The notes: a model not told the origin generated them from the letters alone. Numbered from the stretch's first letter, positions 48,375-57,945 are shown. The stretch: DNA of 64,000 bases from Salinibacterium sp. NK8237 (GCF_015864955.1 NZ_JADYWE010000002.1:128326-192325); one strand, 5' to 3'. Made by a program: numbers and translations.

Positions 48375-49504
48375 CCGACACCGTTTCCCCCGACAGCACA
48401 GCACCTGCTGAGCCCACCGTGCTCGCCGACCTCACCACCATTCGAGTCGGCGGGCCCGCACGCACGCTAGTGAGCCCCACCACTGAAGTTGAGCTCCTCG
48501 AGAGTGTGCGTGCCGTCTGGGAACGCGGCGACGACTGGCTGCTCATCGGCGGCGGCTCCAACATGGTGATCAGTGACGAAGGATATGACGGCACGGTCAT
48601 CCACATCGCCACTCACGGCATCCAAGTCACCAATCAAACGGACACGACCCTCAGCCTCCGCGTGCAAGCGGGCGAATCATGGGACGCCCTCGTTGCGCGC
48701 CTTGTCGCCCGCGGCTGGGGCGGCATCGAAGCCCTCAGCGGCATCCCCGGATCCGTCGGCGCAGCCCCCATTCAAAACATTGGAGCCTACGGCCAAGAAG
48801 TCGCCAGCGCCCTCACCGGCATTGACTTTCTCGACTACGACAGCGGCGAACTCGTGCACCTCACAACAGCCGAACTCGAACTCGGCTACCGCAGCTCCGT
48901 CATCAAAAGTGGCCTTGCCGGAGTCGTCGTTGCCGTGTACCTCACCGTCACCGCCTCACCCGCCAGCACAGTGCAGTATCCACAACTCGCTACCGCCCTC
49001 GGGGTTAACGTCGGCGACGCTGTGCCCCTGCAGCAAGTGCGCGACACGGTGCTCGCCCTGCGCGCCTCCAAGGCGATGGTGCTCGACCCCAACGAACCAG
49101 ACTCTGCCAGCTGCGGGTCATTCTTTACGAACCCGATCGTGCCAGAACACATCGCGAGAGGCCTTCCCGCGGATGCCCCACGCTGGGTTATCGACGACGA
49201 TCCCGTCACCGACGTTGCGGTTCCGCTCGGCGAAGAACCTGCCCCGCCACCCGCGCCCAAGCCGCGCCTGGTGAAGCTCAGCGCCGCCTGGCTCATCGAA
49301 CATTCGGGCGTGAACAAGGGCTTCAGGCTGCCGGGCTCGCGAGCCGCAGTGTCGACCAAGCACAGCCTGGCGATCGTCAACCGCACTGGCGCGGACGCCA
49401 CCGAGATTGCAGAACTTTCACGCTACATCGGTGCATGTGTGCTCAGCCGATACGGCATCCACCTGCAGCCAGAACCCGTCGCCGTTGGCGTCGAACTCGC
49501 CTAG
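48371..49504 (+). CDS. murB: UDP-N-acetylenolpyruvoylglucosamine reductase
   Basis: The 377-aa FAD enzyme reduces UDP-GlcNAc-enolpyruvate to UDP-MurNAc in peptidoglycan synthesis. Seen in order: TTIRVGGPARTL, LLIGGGSNMVISDEGYDGTVI (FAD), GWGGIEALSGIPGSVGAAPIQNIGAYGQE, LGYRSSVIK, and SCGSFFTNP with the proton-donor Ser near residue 246, then SAAWLIEHSGVNKGFRL and a late VEL ending. This is the type I or actinobacterial long form. Coupled to the hadB-like gene by ATGA, so wall and lipid genes share one operon. Confidence 0.95.
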   Translation: MTDTVSPDSTAPAEPTVLADLTTIRVGGPARTLVSPTTEVELLESVRAVWERGDDWLLIGGGSNMVISDEGYDGTVIHIATHGIQVTNQTDTTLSLRVQAGESWDALVARLVARGWGGIEALSGIPGSVGAAPIQNIGAYGQEVASALTGIDFLDYDSGELVHLTTAELELGYRSSVIKSGLAGVVVAVYLTVTASPASTVQYPQLATALGVNVGDAVPLQQVRDTVLALRASKAMVLDPNEPDSASCGSFFTNPIVPEHIARGLPADAPRWVIDDDPVTDVAVPLGEEPAPPPAPKPRLVKLSAAWLIEHSGVNKGFRLPGSRAAVSTKHSLAIVNRTGADATEIAELSRYIGACVLSRYGIHLQPEPVAVGVELA

Positions 49505-49564
49505 TTCGCCTAACCCGTCTAACAACGCGCGCTCATCCGCGAGCCTCGCCTAGCTCAGGCGGCG

Positions 49565-50194
49565 CTAGCGAGAGCGGGGCAGCAACCCCAACTCCATCGC
49601 TTTCGTGACGGCCCGCGTACGGTCCTTCACGTCAAGCTTTCCGAAGATGTGGATGAGGTGCGTCTTCACCGTTGCCTCGCTCACGAACAGGGCGGCCGCA
49701 ATCTTTCGGTTGCTGTTGCCCTCTGCCACGAGCGCCAATACTTGAGTCTCACGATCGCTCAGCGTCACCTTCGCGGGCTCGCGCATGCGGTTCACGAGCA
49801 GCGCCGCAATCGACGGAGCCAGAGCGACTTCGCCGCGCGCCACCGAACGAAGGCCGGCCAGAATCTCCTCTTGCGGTGCCGCCTTCAACAGGTAGCCGCT
49901 CGCGCCCGCCTCGATGGCGGTCAGAATGTTTTCGTCGGATTCATACGTGGTGAGAATGAGCACGCGAACGTCGGGGCGAGCGGCCACGAGTTGTGCCGTT
50001 GCTTCTGCGCCTCCGAGGCCGGGCATGCGCAAATCCATGAGCACAACGTCGGGGAAGAGCTGCGTGGCTAGCGCGACCGCCTCGACACCGTCGCTGGCTT
50101 CGCCGACGACTTCGATGTCATCCGCCGAGCCCAGCAGACCGACAATTCCACTGCGGACGATCGGATGATCGTCGGCAACAACGACACGGATCAT
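49565..50194 (-). CDS. NarL/LuxR-type response regulator
   Basis: A 209-aa regulator: the receiver domain has VVADDHPIVRSGIVGLL, the phospho-Asp in VVLMDLRMPG (residue 54 region), the Thr of LILTTYE and the Lys of LLKAAPQEE. The C-terminal LuxR helix-turn-helix is LSDRETQVLALVAEGNSNRKIAAALFVSEATVKTHLIHIFGKL. It overlaps the stop of the kinase gene (ATGA) and probably controls the ABC exporter of the same operon. Confidence 0.94.
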   Translation of the reverse strand: MIRVVVADDHPIVRSGIVGLLGSADDIEVVGEASDGVEAVALATQLFPDVVLMDLRMPGLGGAEATAQLVAARPDVRVLILTTYESDENILTAIEAGASGYLLKAAPQEEILAGLRSVARGEVALAPSIAALLVNRMREPAKVTLSDRETQVLALVAEGNSNRKIAAALFVSEATVKTHLIHIFGKLDVKDRTRAVTKAMELGLLPRSR

Positions 50195-51345
50195 GCAAGA
50201 ACTTCCTTCGGGATGGTGGCGCGCACGGTGGTGCCGGCGCCCGAACTGTCGACGTCGAGGCGGCCATTGACGAGCGCCAAGCGTTCGCTCATGCCCTCAA
50301 GCCCAAACCCGGTGCGGCTGGTTGCGGGGTCGAAGCCGACTCCGTCATCGGTGACCGAGACGGTGAGCCCAGAATCATCGACAGACACCGAGATCGTCGC
50401 GCGCGTGGCCGACGCGTGCTTGCGCACATTCGCCAGAGCCTCTTGGGCGCAGCGCAACACCACCACCTCGGTCTCGCGTTCGATCGCGGGCAGGTGTTCG
50501 GCATCCACGGTCACGGTCAGTTGGGTTTCCCGTGTGTACCGTTCGGCCAGTCGGTGCAGCGCGCTCGAAATCCCGTCACCCGTGAGGCCAACCGGGGCGG
50601 ATGCCGTCACCAGTGCCCGCGCTTCCGCGAGCGCTGCGCGGGCACTGTCTTCGATCAGCTCGAGTTGTTCGGCCGCGGCAGCAGGGTGGTGGTTGTCGAG
50701 TTCGCGCCGTGCCCTTTGGGCTACGAGCACTAGCCCGGTGAGGTCTTGCGCGATGGTGTCGTGGATTTCGCGGGCAAGCCGCTCTCGTTCGCTGGAGACT
50801 CCGGCATCCCTGCTGATGGCGGCGAGCTCGTCTCGGGTCGATTGCAGTTCGAGCACGAGGTCGTGGCGTTGGTCGCTGAGCGTGGAGATCTGAGTGATCC
50901 AGAGTCCGAGGGCGAGGCTGAAAAGGAGGGAGAGGGTGACGATCGTGGTGGTGTAGAGCAGTGCATCCGCGCTGAGACCCATGGTGATGAGAAACCCGAC
51001 GCCGACAGAGAGGGCGAGGGCGACGTTGCCGATGATGGCGTTGCGGGTGCGTTCGGCGAGAACCCAGACGAGCGGGTAGGCAAGCGATTGCAGGGTGGCC
51101 ATGACAGGCATGAACGCGACGGCGGCTCCGACGGTGACGACGAGCACTCCGACATACACGGCGGCGATAGTGGAATTGTCTCTGGCACGGATGCCGAGGG
51201 TGAACCAGGCGAGCGTAAAGGCGGCTAGAGCAGCCCCGGCACCGAGCCGACTACCGGAGCCGTAGCCGCCCGAGCCGACGATGAGCACTGCCATGACCGC
51301 CGTAGTGGCGATCACAGCAATGCTCATCCAGCGAACGAAACCCAT
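50191..51345 (-). CDS. Sensor histidine kinase (HisKA_3 type)
   Basis: A 384-aa protein: about five to six membrane helices in the first 150 residues, a coiled stretch (LVLELQSTRDELAAISRDAGVSSERERLA), the phospho-His in REIHDTIAQDLTGLVLVAQRARREL and the ATPase region with DDSGLTVSVTDDGVGFDP and GFGLEGMSERLALV. There is no large outside domain, as in envelope-stress sensors such as LiaS or DesK that sense the membrane itself. Translation is coupled with the response regulator and follows the permease directly. Confidence 0.93.
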   Translation of the reverse strand: MGFVRWMSIAVIATTAVMAVLIVGSGGYGSGSRLGAGAALAAFTLAWFTLGIRARDNSTIAAVYVGVLVVTVGAAVAFMPVMATLQSLAYPLVWVLAERTRNAIIGNVALALSVGVGFLITMGLSADALLYTTTIVTLSLLFSLALGLWITQISTLSDQRHDLVLELQSTRDELAAISRDAGVSSERERLAREIHDTIAQDLTGLVLVAQRARRELDNHHPAAAAEQLELIEDSARAALAEARALVTASAPVGLTGDGISSALHRLAERYTRETQLTVTVDAEHLPAIERETEVVVLRCAQEALANVRKHASATRATISVSVDDSGLTVSVTDDGVGFDPATSRTGFGLEGMSERLALVNGRLDVDSSGAGTTVRATIPKEVLA

Positions 51346-52215
51346 TTAGCTATCCTTGCGGATCCAACGGAAGGTGATGCGCGTCACGATGAGGCCGATC
51401 ACGAGCCAGAGACCGGTTGCAATGGCAACGCCGGGAAGGTTCCAACTTTCGGATTGCTCCATCACTTCGAAGCTTGCGGGCAGGAACACTTCGCGCATTC
51501 CCTGCGCCATCCACTTCAGGGGGAAGATGCTGGCGAAGTTCTGCAACCACTCGGGCAACATCGAGAATCCGAGGTACACGCCGGAGATGAACTGCAGCAC
51601 GAGAGCCACCGGGATCACGACGGCGGTCGCACTCTTACCGCTGCGAGGGAGCCCGCTCAGGGCAATACCGAGCACGGCGGATGTCGTCACTCCGAGCACA
51701 AAGACCCAGGCGAAGGTCACCCATTTGCTTGGTTCGCTCGGCAGTTCGACGTCGAACGCGACACTCGCGACCAGAATCACGAGGGCAGCTTGCAGCACGC
51801 CGGTCACGAAGACTTGCCCGATCTTGCCGATGAAGTAGCTCATCACCGGCAGGGGTGTGCCGGCGAGGCGTTTGAGGGTGCCGTCGCTTCGTTCCATAGC
51901 GATGTCGATCGCCATGTTCTGCAGTCCGCTGAGGAGTAGGCCGGCGGCGATCATCCCTGGCAGGTAGAAAGCGGCTGCCGTGAGTGGTTCTTCTTCGGTC
52001 CCGAAGTTCTGTTCGCTGAAGGCGACCGCAAAGATCGTGAGCATGACGACGGGGAACAAGAAGGTGAAGAACACCGAATCGCCCTGGCGAAAGTAGCTCC
52101 GCACTTCGAGCGTGATGCGGCTGAATCCGAGCTTGAGGCTGCGGCCGATTCCGAGGCCAAAGCTTGGCGTGCTGGCCGCAGTCGCCGCCGAGCTGGTCGT
52201 GGTTGGGGTGCTCAT
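51346..52215 (-). CDS. ABC-2 type exporter permease
   Basis: The 289-aa permease has an N-terminal cytoplasmic segment, a first helix FFTFLFPVVMLTIFAVAFSE, a helix cluster after YLPGMIAAGLLLSGLQNMAIDIAMERSDGTLKRLAGTPLP (the typical ABC-2 coupling helix region) and a final helix VAIATGLWLVIGLIVTRITF. With the ATPase gene next to it, this forms a DrrAB-like exporter. Its start overlaps the ATPase stop by 4 nt and its stop is directly before the kinase start, so one operon is clear. Confidence 0.92.
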   Translation of the reverse strand: MSTPTTTSSAATAASTPSFGLGIGRSLKLGFSRITLEVRSYFRQGDSVFFTFLFPVVMLTIFAVAFSEQNFGTEEEPLTAAAFYLPGMIAAGLLLSGLQNMAIDIAMERSDGTLKRLAGTPLPVMSYFIGKIGQVFVTGVLQAALVILVASVAFDVELPSEPSKWVTFAWVFVLGVTTSAVLGIALSGLPRSGKSATAVVIPVALVLQFISGVYLGFSMLPEWLQNFASIFPLKWMAQGMREVFLPASFEVMEQSESWNLPGVAIATGLWLVIGLIVTRITFRWIRKDS

Positions 52216-53087
52216 CGTGCGTTCTCCACTTCGCGTGCGTGTGCGTGGTCGGAGACCAACTGCAGGTAGATGTCTTCCAAACTGGGGCGAACAATCTCGA
52301 GCCCGGTCGGTTCTGCGCCGGCGGCCATGAGGGATGCCACGACAGCGCCAGGAGTGTGGGTGCGTTCTTCATGCTTGCCGTTGGCATCGCGCCACCGCAC
52401 GCGTGGGGTGCGGGCTTCTTGCCCACCGATCTCGTCGATCGCGCCAATGTCGATCATCTTTCCGCCCGCGATTACCCCGGCACGGTCGCCCAGCTGGGCC
52501 GCTTCGTCGAGGTAGTGGGTAGTGAGGAGGATGGTCGTTCCGTCCGCCTTGAGCGAGCGAATCAGTTGCCAGAACTGCTGACGAGCCTCGGGGTCAAAGC
52601 CTGTGGTGGGTTCGTCGAGAAAGAGCAGCTCGGGGCTGCCGATGATGCCGAGCGCGACATCCACTCGCCGGCGTTGCCCGCCAGAAAGCTTGCGGATCAG
52701 TGTTCCGGCCTTCTCCTCAAGCCCGACCGACGCGATAACTTCTTCGACGTCGCGCGGGTGTGGATAGTAACCAGCAAAGTGGGTGAGCTGTTCGCGCACC
52801 GAGACGTTGCCGCTCTCGCCGCTGGACTGCAACACGATGCCGAGGCGCGCCTTCCAGTCGAGGCCACCCTTGCCGGGGTCGACGCCGAGCACACTCACGG
52901 AGCCACCGGTGCGATCCCGGTAGCCTTCCAGAATCTCGATCGTGGTCGACTTGCCTGCACCGTTCGGGCCGAGCAGCGCGAAGGTTTCGCCGCGTTGAAT
53001 CTCAAAACTGACCGAGTCAACAGCGGCAAAGGAGCCATAGGTTTTGCGCAGATTTTCGACCTGCACGACGGGAGCGGTGGTGTTCAT
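52212..53087 (-). CDS. ABC transporter ATPase (DrrA-like)
   Basis: A 291-aa nucleotide-binding protein: Walker A GPNGAGKSTTIEILEGY, Q-loop VLQSSGESGNVSVREQL, signature LSGGQRRRVDVALGIIG, Walker B LLFLDEPTTGFDPEARQQFW and the H-loop LTTHYLDEA. The C-terminal 60 residues form the DrrA-type extension. First gene of the ABC-kinase-regulator operon; the four genes together look like a stress-induced drug or lipid export unit. Confidence 0.95.
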   Translation of the reverse strand: MNTTAPVVQVENLRKTYGSFAAVDSVSFEIQRGETFALLGPNGAGKSTTIEILEGYRDRTGGSVSVLGVDPGKGGLDWKARLGIVLQSSGESGNVSVREQLTHFAGYYPHPRDVEEVIASVGLEEKAGTLIRKLSGGQRRRVDVALGIIGSPELLFLDEPTTGFDPEARQQFWQLIRSLKADGTTILLTTHYLDEAAQLGDRAGVIAGGKMIDIGAIDEIGGQEARTPRVRWRDANGKHEERTHTPGAVVASLMAAGAEPTGLEIVRPSLEDIYLQLVSDHAHAREVENAR

Positions 53088-53240
53088 GCTTCTATCGTCG
53101 CTTGTCTGGGGCCCGCGCGACAGGTGCAGTCGGTTAGAGGTCTATCAACCGATCGGTTGATGCTTGATGTGGCGTTGACGTGACGCAGGTGTGACGCCGG
53201 TGTGGCGCGGATCTTCAGCCAGCCGCGCTACCGTCGAACC

Positions 53241-53705
53241 ATGATCACGACGACTCGTTCTCGAACTGCTGTTATCGCCGCGCTCACGCTCGCTGTCAGC
53301 TTTGCGGTCACGGGATGCTCGGCCACAAGCACCTCGAGCAGTACCTCCGAACTCAGCACAACACCGCCAGCCAGCTCAAGCCCTGATGCGGCCATGTTCT
53401 TCCCCGATATCGAGGACGTAAGCGTCTCGCCGACGGGAACGAATCTGTTCGATTTCGCCGTCACCGTGAGCTCGCCATATGACACTCCTGAGCAGTATGC
53501 CGACGGATGGCGCGTGCTCGCCCCCGATGGCACGGTGCTCGGTGAGCACACACTCACGCACGATCACGCCGCCGAGCAGCCATTCACCCGCACCCAATCG
53601 GGCGTTGAAATCGCTGAAGGCATCGCCGAGGTCACCATCGAGGGCCGCGACCAAGCAAACGGCTACGGCGGAACCACTGTCACGGTCGAACTGCCGGGTC
53701 GCTAG
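53241..53705 (+). CDS. Small hypothetical lipoprotein
   Basis: From ATG 53241 it encodes 154 aa: a signal peptide with lipobox VTGC near residue 26, a Ser/Thr-rich linker of about 30 residues and a beta-rich domain (NLFDFAVTVSSPYDTPEQYADGWRVLAPDGTVLG, TVTVELPGR). No family was recognised. TACCGT 6 nt before the ATG, and no ribosome site, suggest a leaderless mRNA. It is convergent with the HEAT-repeat gene. Confidence 0.7.
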   Translation: MITTTRSRTAVIAALTLAVSFAVTGCSATSTSSSTSELSTTPPASSSPDAAMFFPDIEDVSVSPTGTNLFDFAVTVSSPYDTPEQYADGWRVLAPDGTVLGEHTLTHDHAAEQPFTRTQSGVEIAEGIAEVTIEGRDQANGYGGTTVTVELPGR

Positions 53706-53743
53706 ACGCAAGCACCTCAGGGCTCGCTGATCACGACCGCAGA

Positions 53744-54496
53744 CTATTCGCGGTCGTCGTCGTCGTCGTCGCTTTCGCTTCCGCTCTCGGGCTCATCTGC
53801 TGTACCGGCATCCGCGAGCAACATTCGCAACTCAGCATCAAAGAGCGCTGCTTCGTAACCGTCGTCGGGGGATTCCCGCATTAGCAGCGTGGTCAGAGCG
53901 TGCAGCCGCACAGCCCCATCCTCGTTCTCGGCAATTTCGTCGAGCAGCGGCGACGCGTGTTCGCCGAGCGCGACGAGTGATCGGCTGAGGCTCATGTGGG
54001 CGTCGCGCTCGCCGCGGCCAAGATGGGCAACCAGCTGCGAAGCGAGCTCGCCTTCGCCGCCTTCGGGGACCAGCACGGTCGCAACGCGCCAGGCCGTGCG
54101 GGCTACTGTCTCGTCCGCATCGTCAAGAATGTCGGGCGTGATCGCTTCCCACCCGGCGGGGTCGCCGATCTTCGAGAGAGTGTGCAGCGCTTGGCTGCGC
54201 GATTGGGCGGTCGCCGATCGTGTTTCGGCAACCAGCAACGGCACCGTAATCGATGACGGATGCCGCATCAGCGCCCACGTGAGCGTCTCGCGAACGTTGA
54301 GGTCGGGTTCGATCGCGCACCGCTCGAGCAGCACGCGCACGAACTCGTCGCGCGGATGCGTTCCGGCGGAGAGGGCAGCCTGAAGCCGTTGGGAGGGCAG
54401 CGCGGCGGTGAGGGCCGCGCTCAAGCGGTCGACAGCACCCCTAGCCGCGCTTGCAGCATCTTCCGCAGCGGCATCGGGCGGTGGTGTCGCATCCAT
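53744..54496 (-). CDS. HEAT-repeat protein
   Basis: A 250-aa soluble, helical protein with repeated helix pairs (RETLTWALMRHPSSITVPLLV, SQALHTLSKIGDPAGWEAI, ETVARTAWRVATVLVPEGGE, LSRSLVALGEHASPLLDEI), the HEAT/PBS-lyase pattern. The ends are low complexity: an Ala-rich head and an acidic tail, ESGSESDDDDDDRE. Such proteins are binding scaffolds; the partner is unknown. The start is ATG 54496. Confidence 0.75.
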   Translation of the reverse strand: MDATPPPDAAAEDAASAARGAVDRLSAALTAALPSQRLQAALSAGTHPRDEFVRVLLERCAIEPDLNVRETLTWALMRHPSSITVPLLVAETRSATAQSRSQALHTLSKIGDPAGWEAITPDILDDADETVARTAWRVATVLVPEGGEGELASQLVAHLGRGERDAHMSLSRSLVALGEHASPLLDEIAENEDGAVRLHALTTLLMRESPDDGYEAALFDAELRMLLADAGTADEPESGSESDDDDDDRE

Positions 54497-54525
54497 AATT
54501 CCTCCACCGCGTCGAGGCGGTTGGG

Positions 54526-55722
54526 TTAGCTAAAAAGTTTCTGCAGGCGCTGAACACCTTCGAGGAGTGCGTCGTCGCCGAGGGCGTAGGAGAGGCGCAG
54601 GTAACCGCTTGGTCCAAACGCTTCTCCTGGGATCACTGCGACTTCTGCTTTTTCGAGGATGAGGTCGGCGAGTTCGAGGCTTGTGGTCGGAGTGACGCCG
54701 TCCCATTCGCGGTTCAGCAGGCCGGAGACATCCGGGTACACGTAGAACGCGCCCTGAGGTGTCGGACAGTTGATGCCGTCGATCTTGTTGAGCTCGGAGA
54801 CCATGAGCTTGCGGCGGCGGTCGAAGGCCACCCGCATCTCTTCCACGGCATCCTGCGGGCCGGTGAGGGCTTCGATGGCGGCGCGCTGCGAGATGTTGGA
54901 GACGTTGCTGGTGAGGTGCGATTGCAGGTTTGCTGCGCCCTTCATGGCGTCGACGGGGCCGACCATCCAGCCGAGGCGCCAGCCGGTCATCGAGTAGCTC
55001 TTGGCTACACCGTTCACGAGGATGGTGGTGTCGGCAAGGGCCGGAACGACCTCAACGATAGAAACAGCACGCACTCCGTCGTAGACCAAGTTTTGGTAGA
55101 TGTCATCGCTGATCACCCAGATGCCGTGTTCGAGCGCCCATTCGCCGATGGCCTTAGTTTGCTCGGGCGAGTAGACCGCACCGGTGGGGTTCGATGGCGA
55201 AACGAATAGCAGCACCTTGGTGTTCTCGGTGCGTGCTGCTTCGAGCTGCTCAACGGTCACAAGGTAGCCCTGGTCTGCGCCAGCGAAAACTTCGACCATG
55301 GTGCCACCGGCGAGTTTGATCGCTTCGGGGTAGGTGGTCCAGTACGGGGTAGGAACGATGACTTCATCGCCCTGATCAACGAGGGTCGCGAATGCTTGGT
55401 ACACGGCCTGCTTGCCGCCATTGGTGACAACCACTTGGTTGATGCCGACCTCGAGGCCGCTGTCGCGCAACGTCTTGGCGGCGATAGCTTCACGCAGTTC
55501 GGGAAGGCCAGCTGCTGGCGTGTAGCGGTGGTTCTTCGGGTCGAGCACTGCTGCGGATGCCGCAGCCACAATGTTCGCAGGAGTCGCGAAGTCGGGCTCG
55601 CCAGCCGCATAGCTGATGATGGGGCGGCCAGCCGCGAGAAGCGACTTGGCTTTGGCATCCACCTTGAGGGTGGCTGACTCGGCGATGGCGGAAATTCTGG
55701 CAGAGAGGCGAGGTGAGGTCAC
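54526..55722 (-). CDS. aspC: Aspartate aminotransferase (class I/II PLP)
   Basis: A 398-aa fold-type I transaminase of the Ib subgroup: [63 protein letters not shown] and the PLP-Lys in [18 protein letters not shown] near residue 236; the carboxylate Arg is in [11 protein letters not shown]. The Ib group exchanges aspartate and 2-oxoglutarate. The gene stands alone, with two terminators upstream separating it from the surface protein gene. Confidence 0.94.
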   Translation of the reverse strand: MTSPRLSARISAIAESATLKVDAKAKSLLAAGRPIISYAAGEPDFATPANIVAAASAAVLDPKNHRYTPAAGLPELREAIAAKTLRDSGLEVGINQVVVTNGGKQAVYQAFATLVDQGDEVIVPTPYWTTYPEAIKLAGGTMVEVFAGADQGYLVTVEQLEAARTENTKVLLFVSPSNPTGAVYSPEQTKAIGEWALEHGIWVISDDIYQNLVYDGVRAVSIVEVVPALADTTILVNGVAKSYSMTGWRLGWMVGPVDAMKGAANLQSHLTSNVSNISQRAAIEALTGPQDAVEEMRVAFDRRRKLMVSELNKIDGINCPTPQGAFYVYPDVSGLLNREWDGVTPTTSLELADLILEKAEVAVIPGEAFGPSGYLRLSYALGDDALLEGVQRLQKLFS

Positions 55723-55785
55723 CCTTCAAGTCTACGGCTTCACGCTGCCGCGCGGCCAGAGGATGCGGCCCACGGCAGACAGAAC

Positions 55786-55818
55786 TTTGCCCTCACCGCC
55801 GAACGCGGTGAGGGCAAA
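55786..55818 (-). terminator. Terminator hairpin 1 upstream of aspC
   Basis: TTTGCCCTCACCGC (55786-55799) and GCGGTGAGGGCAAA (55805-55818) form a perfect 14-bp stem with a 5-nt loop and A/T ends on both sides, so it can work in both directions. It lies downstream of the surface protein gene on the minus strand. Confidence 0.85.
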
Positions 55819-55822
55819 GAGA

Positions 55823-55868
55823 AGCGGCCGGAGCTGTGATCCTGGGGGGACGATAAGCTCCGGCCGCT
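55823..55868 (-). terminator. Terminator hairpin 2 upstream of aspC
   Basis: AGCGGCCGGAGCT (55823-55835) pairs perfectly with AGCTCCGGCCGCT (55856-55868) around a 20-nt loop. It is nearest to the stop of the surface protein gene, so the two hairpins form a tandem terminator. Confidence 0.8.
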
Positions 55869-55887
55869 ATAGGTTATCTACGCCGTC

Positions 55888-57945
55888 CTAGAGCTCGGAC
55901 GTGGGGTGTGTACGTAGATATCCTTGACGCGCGAAGAAGGCACCCGCTGCCAACAACGCGACGATTAGGGCGATGAGAGTCGCAACACCAGAACCGGTGT
56001 AGGCGAGCTGCCCATCGAGGGCATAGGTCGGAAGCTCAAGGGCGCAGATTCCGACACAGGCTTCCGTGGAAGTTCCACAGTTTTCGGTGCAGTTGGGGTC
56101 AGTCTCGGGATCGACCGATCCACAGTTTTCGGTGCAGTCAGGGTCAGTCTCGGGATCGACCGATCCACAGTTTTCGGTGCAGTCAGGGTCAACTACGGAC
56201 TGCACGTTCGGTCCGACTATGGCGCGAGCCACATTGAGAGTCGCAACGCTGCCGTTGCCAACCGAGACCCGCACTGCGGTCTCGCTGAACATGTCTCCCT
56301 TGACGGAACCGGATGAGGTCAACTGTTCTTGCACGTTGACCTTGATCGAGATCACGTCGTGAAGCACCGTTCCCACGCCGCTGTCACCGAGTAGTCCGGT
56401 AACGGCGGGGTTGACGAGTCCGGCGTTGAGGCTGTTGACGAGCGAGGTTACAACTCCGCCGTTGGAGAAGAGCGAGGTGTTGAGGCTCTTTCCGAGGCTA
56501 GCAATCAGCGTGTTCACGTTGAGGTTGGCATTCACTGTTCCGCCGAGCAGCGAGATGTTCGCTTTGGCGGAGACGGCGGTGCCGTTGATGAGATCGTCAA
56601 CGTTTCCGATGATGCTGACATCTACTGTGCTGCGCAGGTCAGGAAGAGCGGTTTCGACGAGGTTGCACACGGTTTCCGTTGTGTAGCCGATAATGCCCTG
56701 GGTGATGCCGTCTGTCAGGCCGCCAGTGAGGCCACCGAGCAGGCCGCCGAGGCCGCCACCCGAGTTGTCGGGGAGGATGTCGCCGATGATCGGTACCTGA
56801 ACGTCGCTGCATACGGACTTCTGTATTGAGTCCTGTGCGGTGAGGAGGTTGAGCGATGCAGAAACTTCTACGTGAGCGTCGCGCAGGGCAAGCTCGACAC
56901 GATCGACGATATCGTCAGCGAGAGTAGCGACGGTTTCGGTGATGCCGTTGAGGATCTTGTTGACGACAGCATCCGTCAGCAACTCCGTGTTTGGCGGGAG
57001 ATCGTTGAGGTCGCTTCCGAGGAGAGTCTCGAGGTCAACAGAAACCGCACCGGTTTCGAGGTTGAAGCTAATTCCGCCGCTGCCGTAGCTGCCCTTGAGG
57101 AGCGAGCTGACTGCTGCGTCGAGGTCAACATCAACAACAACCTTGACGTCGGCGGAGGAGCCGATCACGCCAAGTACGGGGTCTAGGACGCCATCGATGG
57201 AGTTGCCGAGAGCACCGTTGTCGCCGCCCAAGCTCAGCAGCGTGCTGTCAACACCGCTGAGTGCGGAGGTGACCTTGCTAGTCAGCTTGCTGATCGCCGG
57301 GCTGGAGAACGTCAATGTTGCATCAGCGAGTGTGTAGTCGCCGGATGCGGAAGTCATGCTGCCATCTGCACGAGCAGAAACAGCGTCCAAGTCGACCTTG
57401 AGGTCTGTAAGCACGGAGGCAAACTCCGTGTCGAGCAGGCTGTCAAGGTCAATGGTGAGGTCGCCTGCAGGGCCAGCTTCGACATTACCGATGCCGATGC
57501 CACCGTCATCCTGAATGGCGCCGGTTGCCGCGAATGACTCGCCATTCTTGTCGGCTTCGGCGTGCTGGTTGATGACACCGACATCGACCGCGTCGAGGAG
57601 AGGCAGCTGAAGACCACCAGGCAGGTTGATCACGGATGCGCCGAGGGCACTAACGGTGAGGGGATCGCGGCTGACTTGAAGTGACTGCGTTCCGTCGTTG
57701 GAGGCAACAACTTGGCCGAGACCGGCGACGTTGTTTAGGTCAGTACCGAGTACGTCCCCTGAGAGGACCTCGGCGTAAGCGTAGGAGGCGCCGGTGGTCT
57801 CTTCTGCGCTTGCTGCAGCGGGGGCGATGAGAGTGAAACCCGATACGAGGGCGATGGCCCCGAGAGCCGCTCCGAAGCGGACTGCTGGGGTGTGATTGGT
57901 TTTCCCGACTGATTTCCCAGTGCGCGGGATGTGTTGTGTAAACAC
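55888..57945 (-). CDS. Choice-of-anchor G surface protein with sortase-type end
   Basis: From GTG 57945 (AGGAAGG 8 nt upstream) the product is 685 aa. A long signal peptide (AALGAIALVSGFTLIAPAAASAEE) is followed by Ser/Leu/Val/Gly-rich beta repeats of the choice-of-anchor G type. Then come three repeats of 15 residues (DPDCTENCGSVDPET) and a short Cys-rich segment. The end is LAYTG, a hydrophobic helix, and basic residues, a sortase signal of the LAXTG class. It should be wall-bound; the role may be adhesion or S-layer-like. Confidence 0.85.
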   Translation of the reverse strand: MFTQHIPRTGKSVGKTNHTPAVRFGAALGAIALVSGFTLIAPAAASAEETTGASYAYAEVLSGDVLGTDLNNVAGLGQVVASNDGTQSLQVSRDPLTVSALGASVINLPGGLQLPLLDAVDVGVINQHAEADKNGESFAATGAIQDDGGIGIGNVEAGPAGDLTIDLDSLLDTEFASVLTDLKVDLDAVSARADGSMTSASGDYTLADATLTFSSPAISKLTSKVTSALSGVDSTLLSLGGDNGALGNSIDGVLDPVLGVIGSSADVKVVVDVDLDAAVSSLLKGSYGSGGISFNLETGAVSVDLETLLGSDLNDLPPNTELLTDAVVNKILNGITETVATLADDIVDRVELALRDAHVEVSASLNLLTAQDSIQKSVCSDVQVPIIGDILPDNSGGGLGGLLGGLTGGLTDGITQGIIGYTTETVCNLVETALPDLRSTVDVSIIGNVDDLINGTAVSAKANISLLGGTVNANLNVNTLIASLGKSLNTSLFSNGGVVTSLVNSLNAGLVNPAVTGLLGDSGVGTVLHDVISIKVNVQEQLTSSGSVKGDMFSETAVRVSVGNGSVATLNVARAIVGPNVQSVVDPDCTENCGSVDPETDPDCTENCGSVDPETDPNCTENCGTSTEACVGICALELPTYALDGQLAYTGSGVATLIALIVALLAAGAFFARQGYLRTHPTSEL
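56075..56190. repeat. 45-bp tandem repeat coding for the DPDCTENCGSVDPET stalk
   Basis: Units begin at 56075, 56120 and 56165 (the last truncated). The first two full units differ by only two bases, both near position 20 of the unit. The period of 45 keeps the frame. Near-identity at the DNA level suggests recent expansion. Confidence 0.9.
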
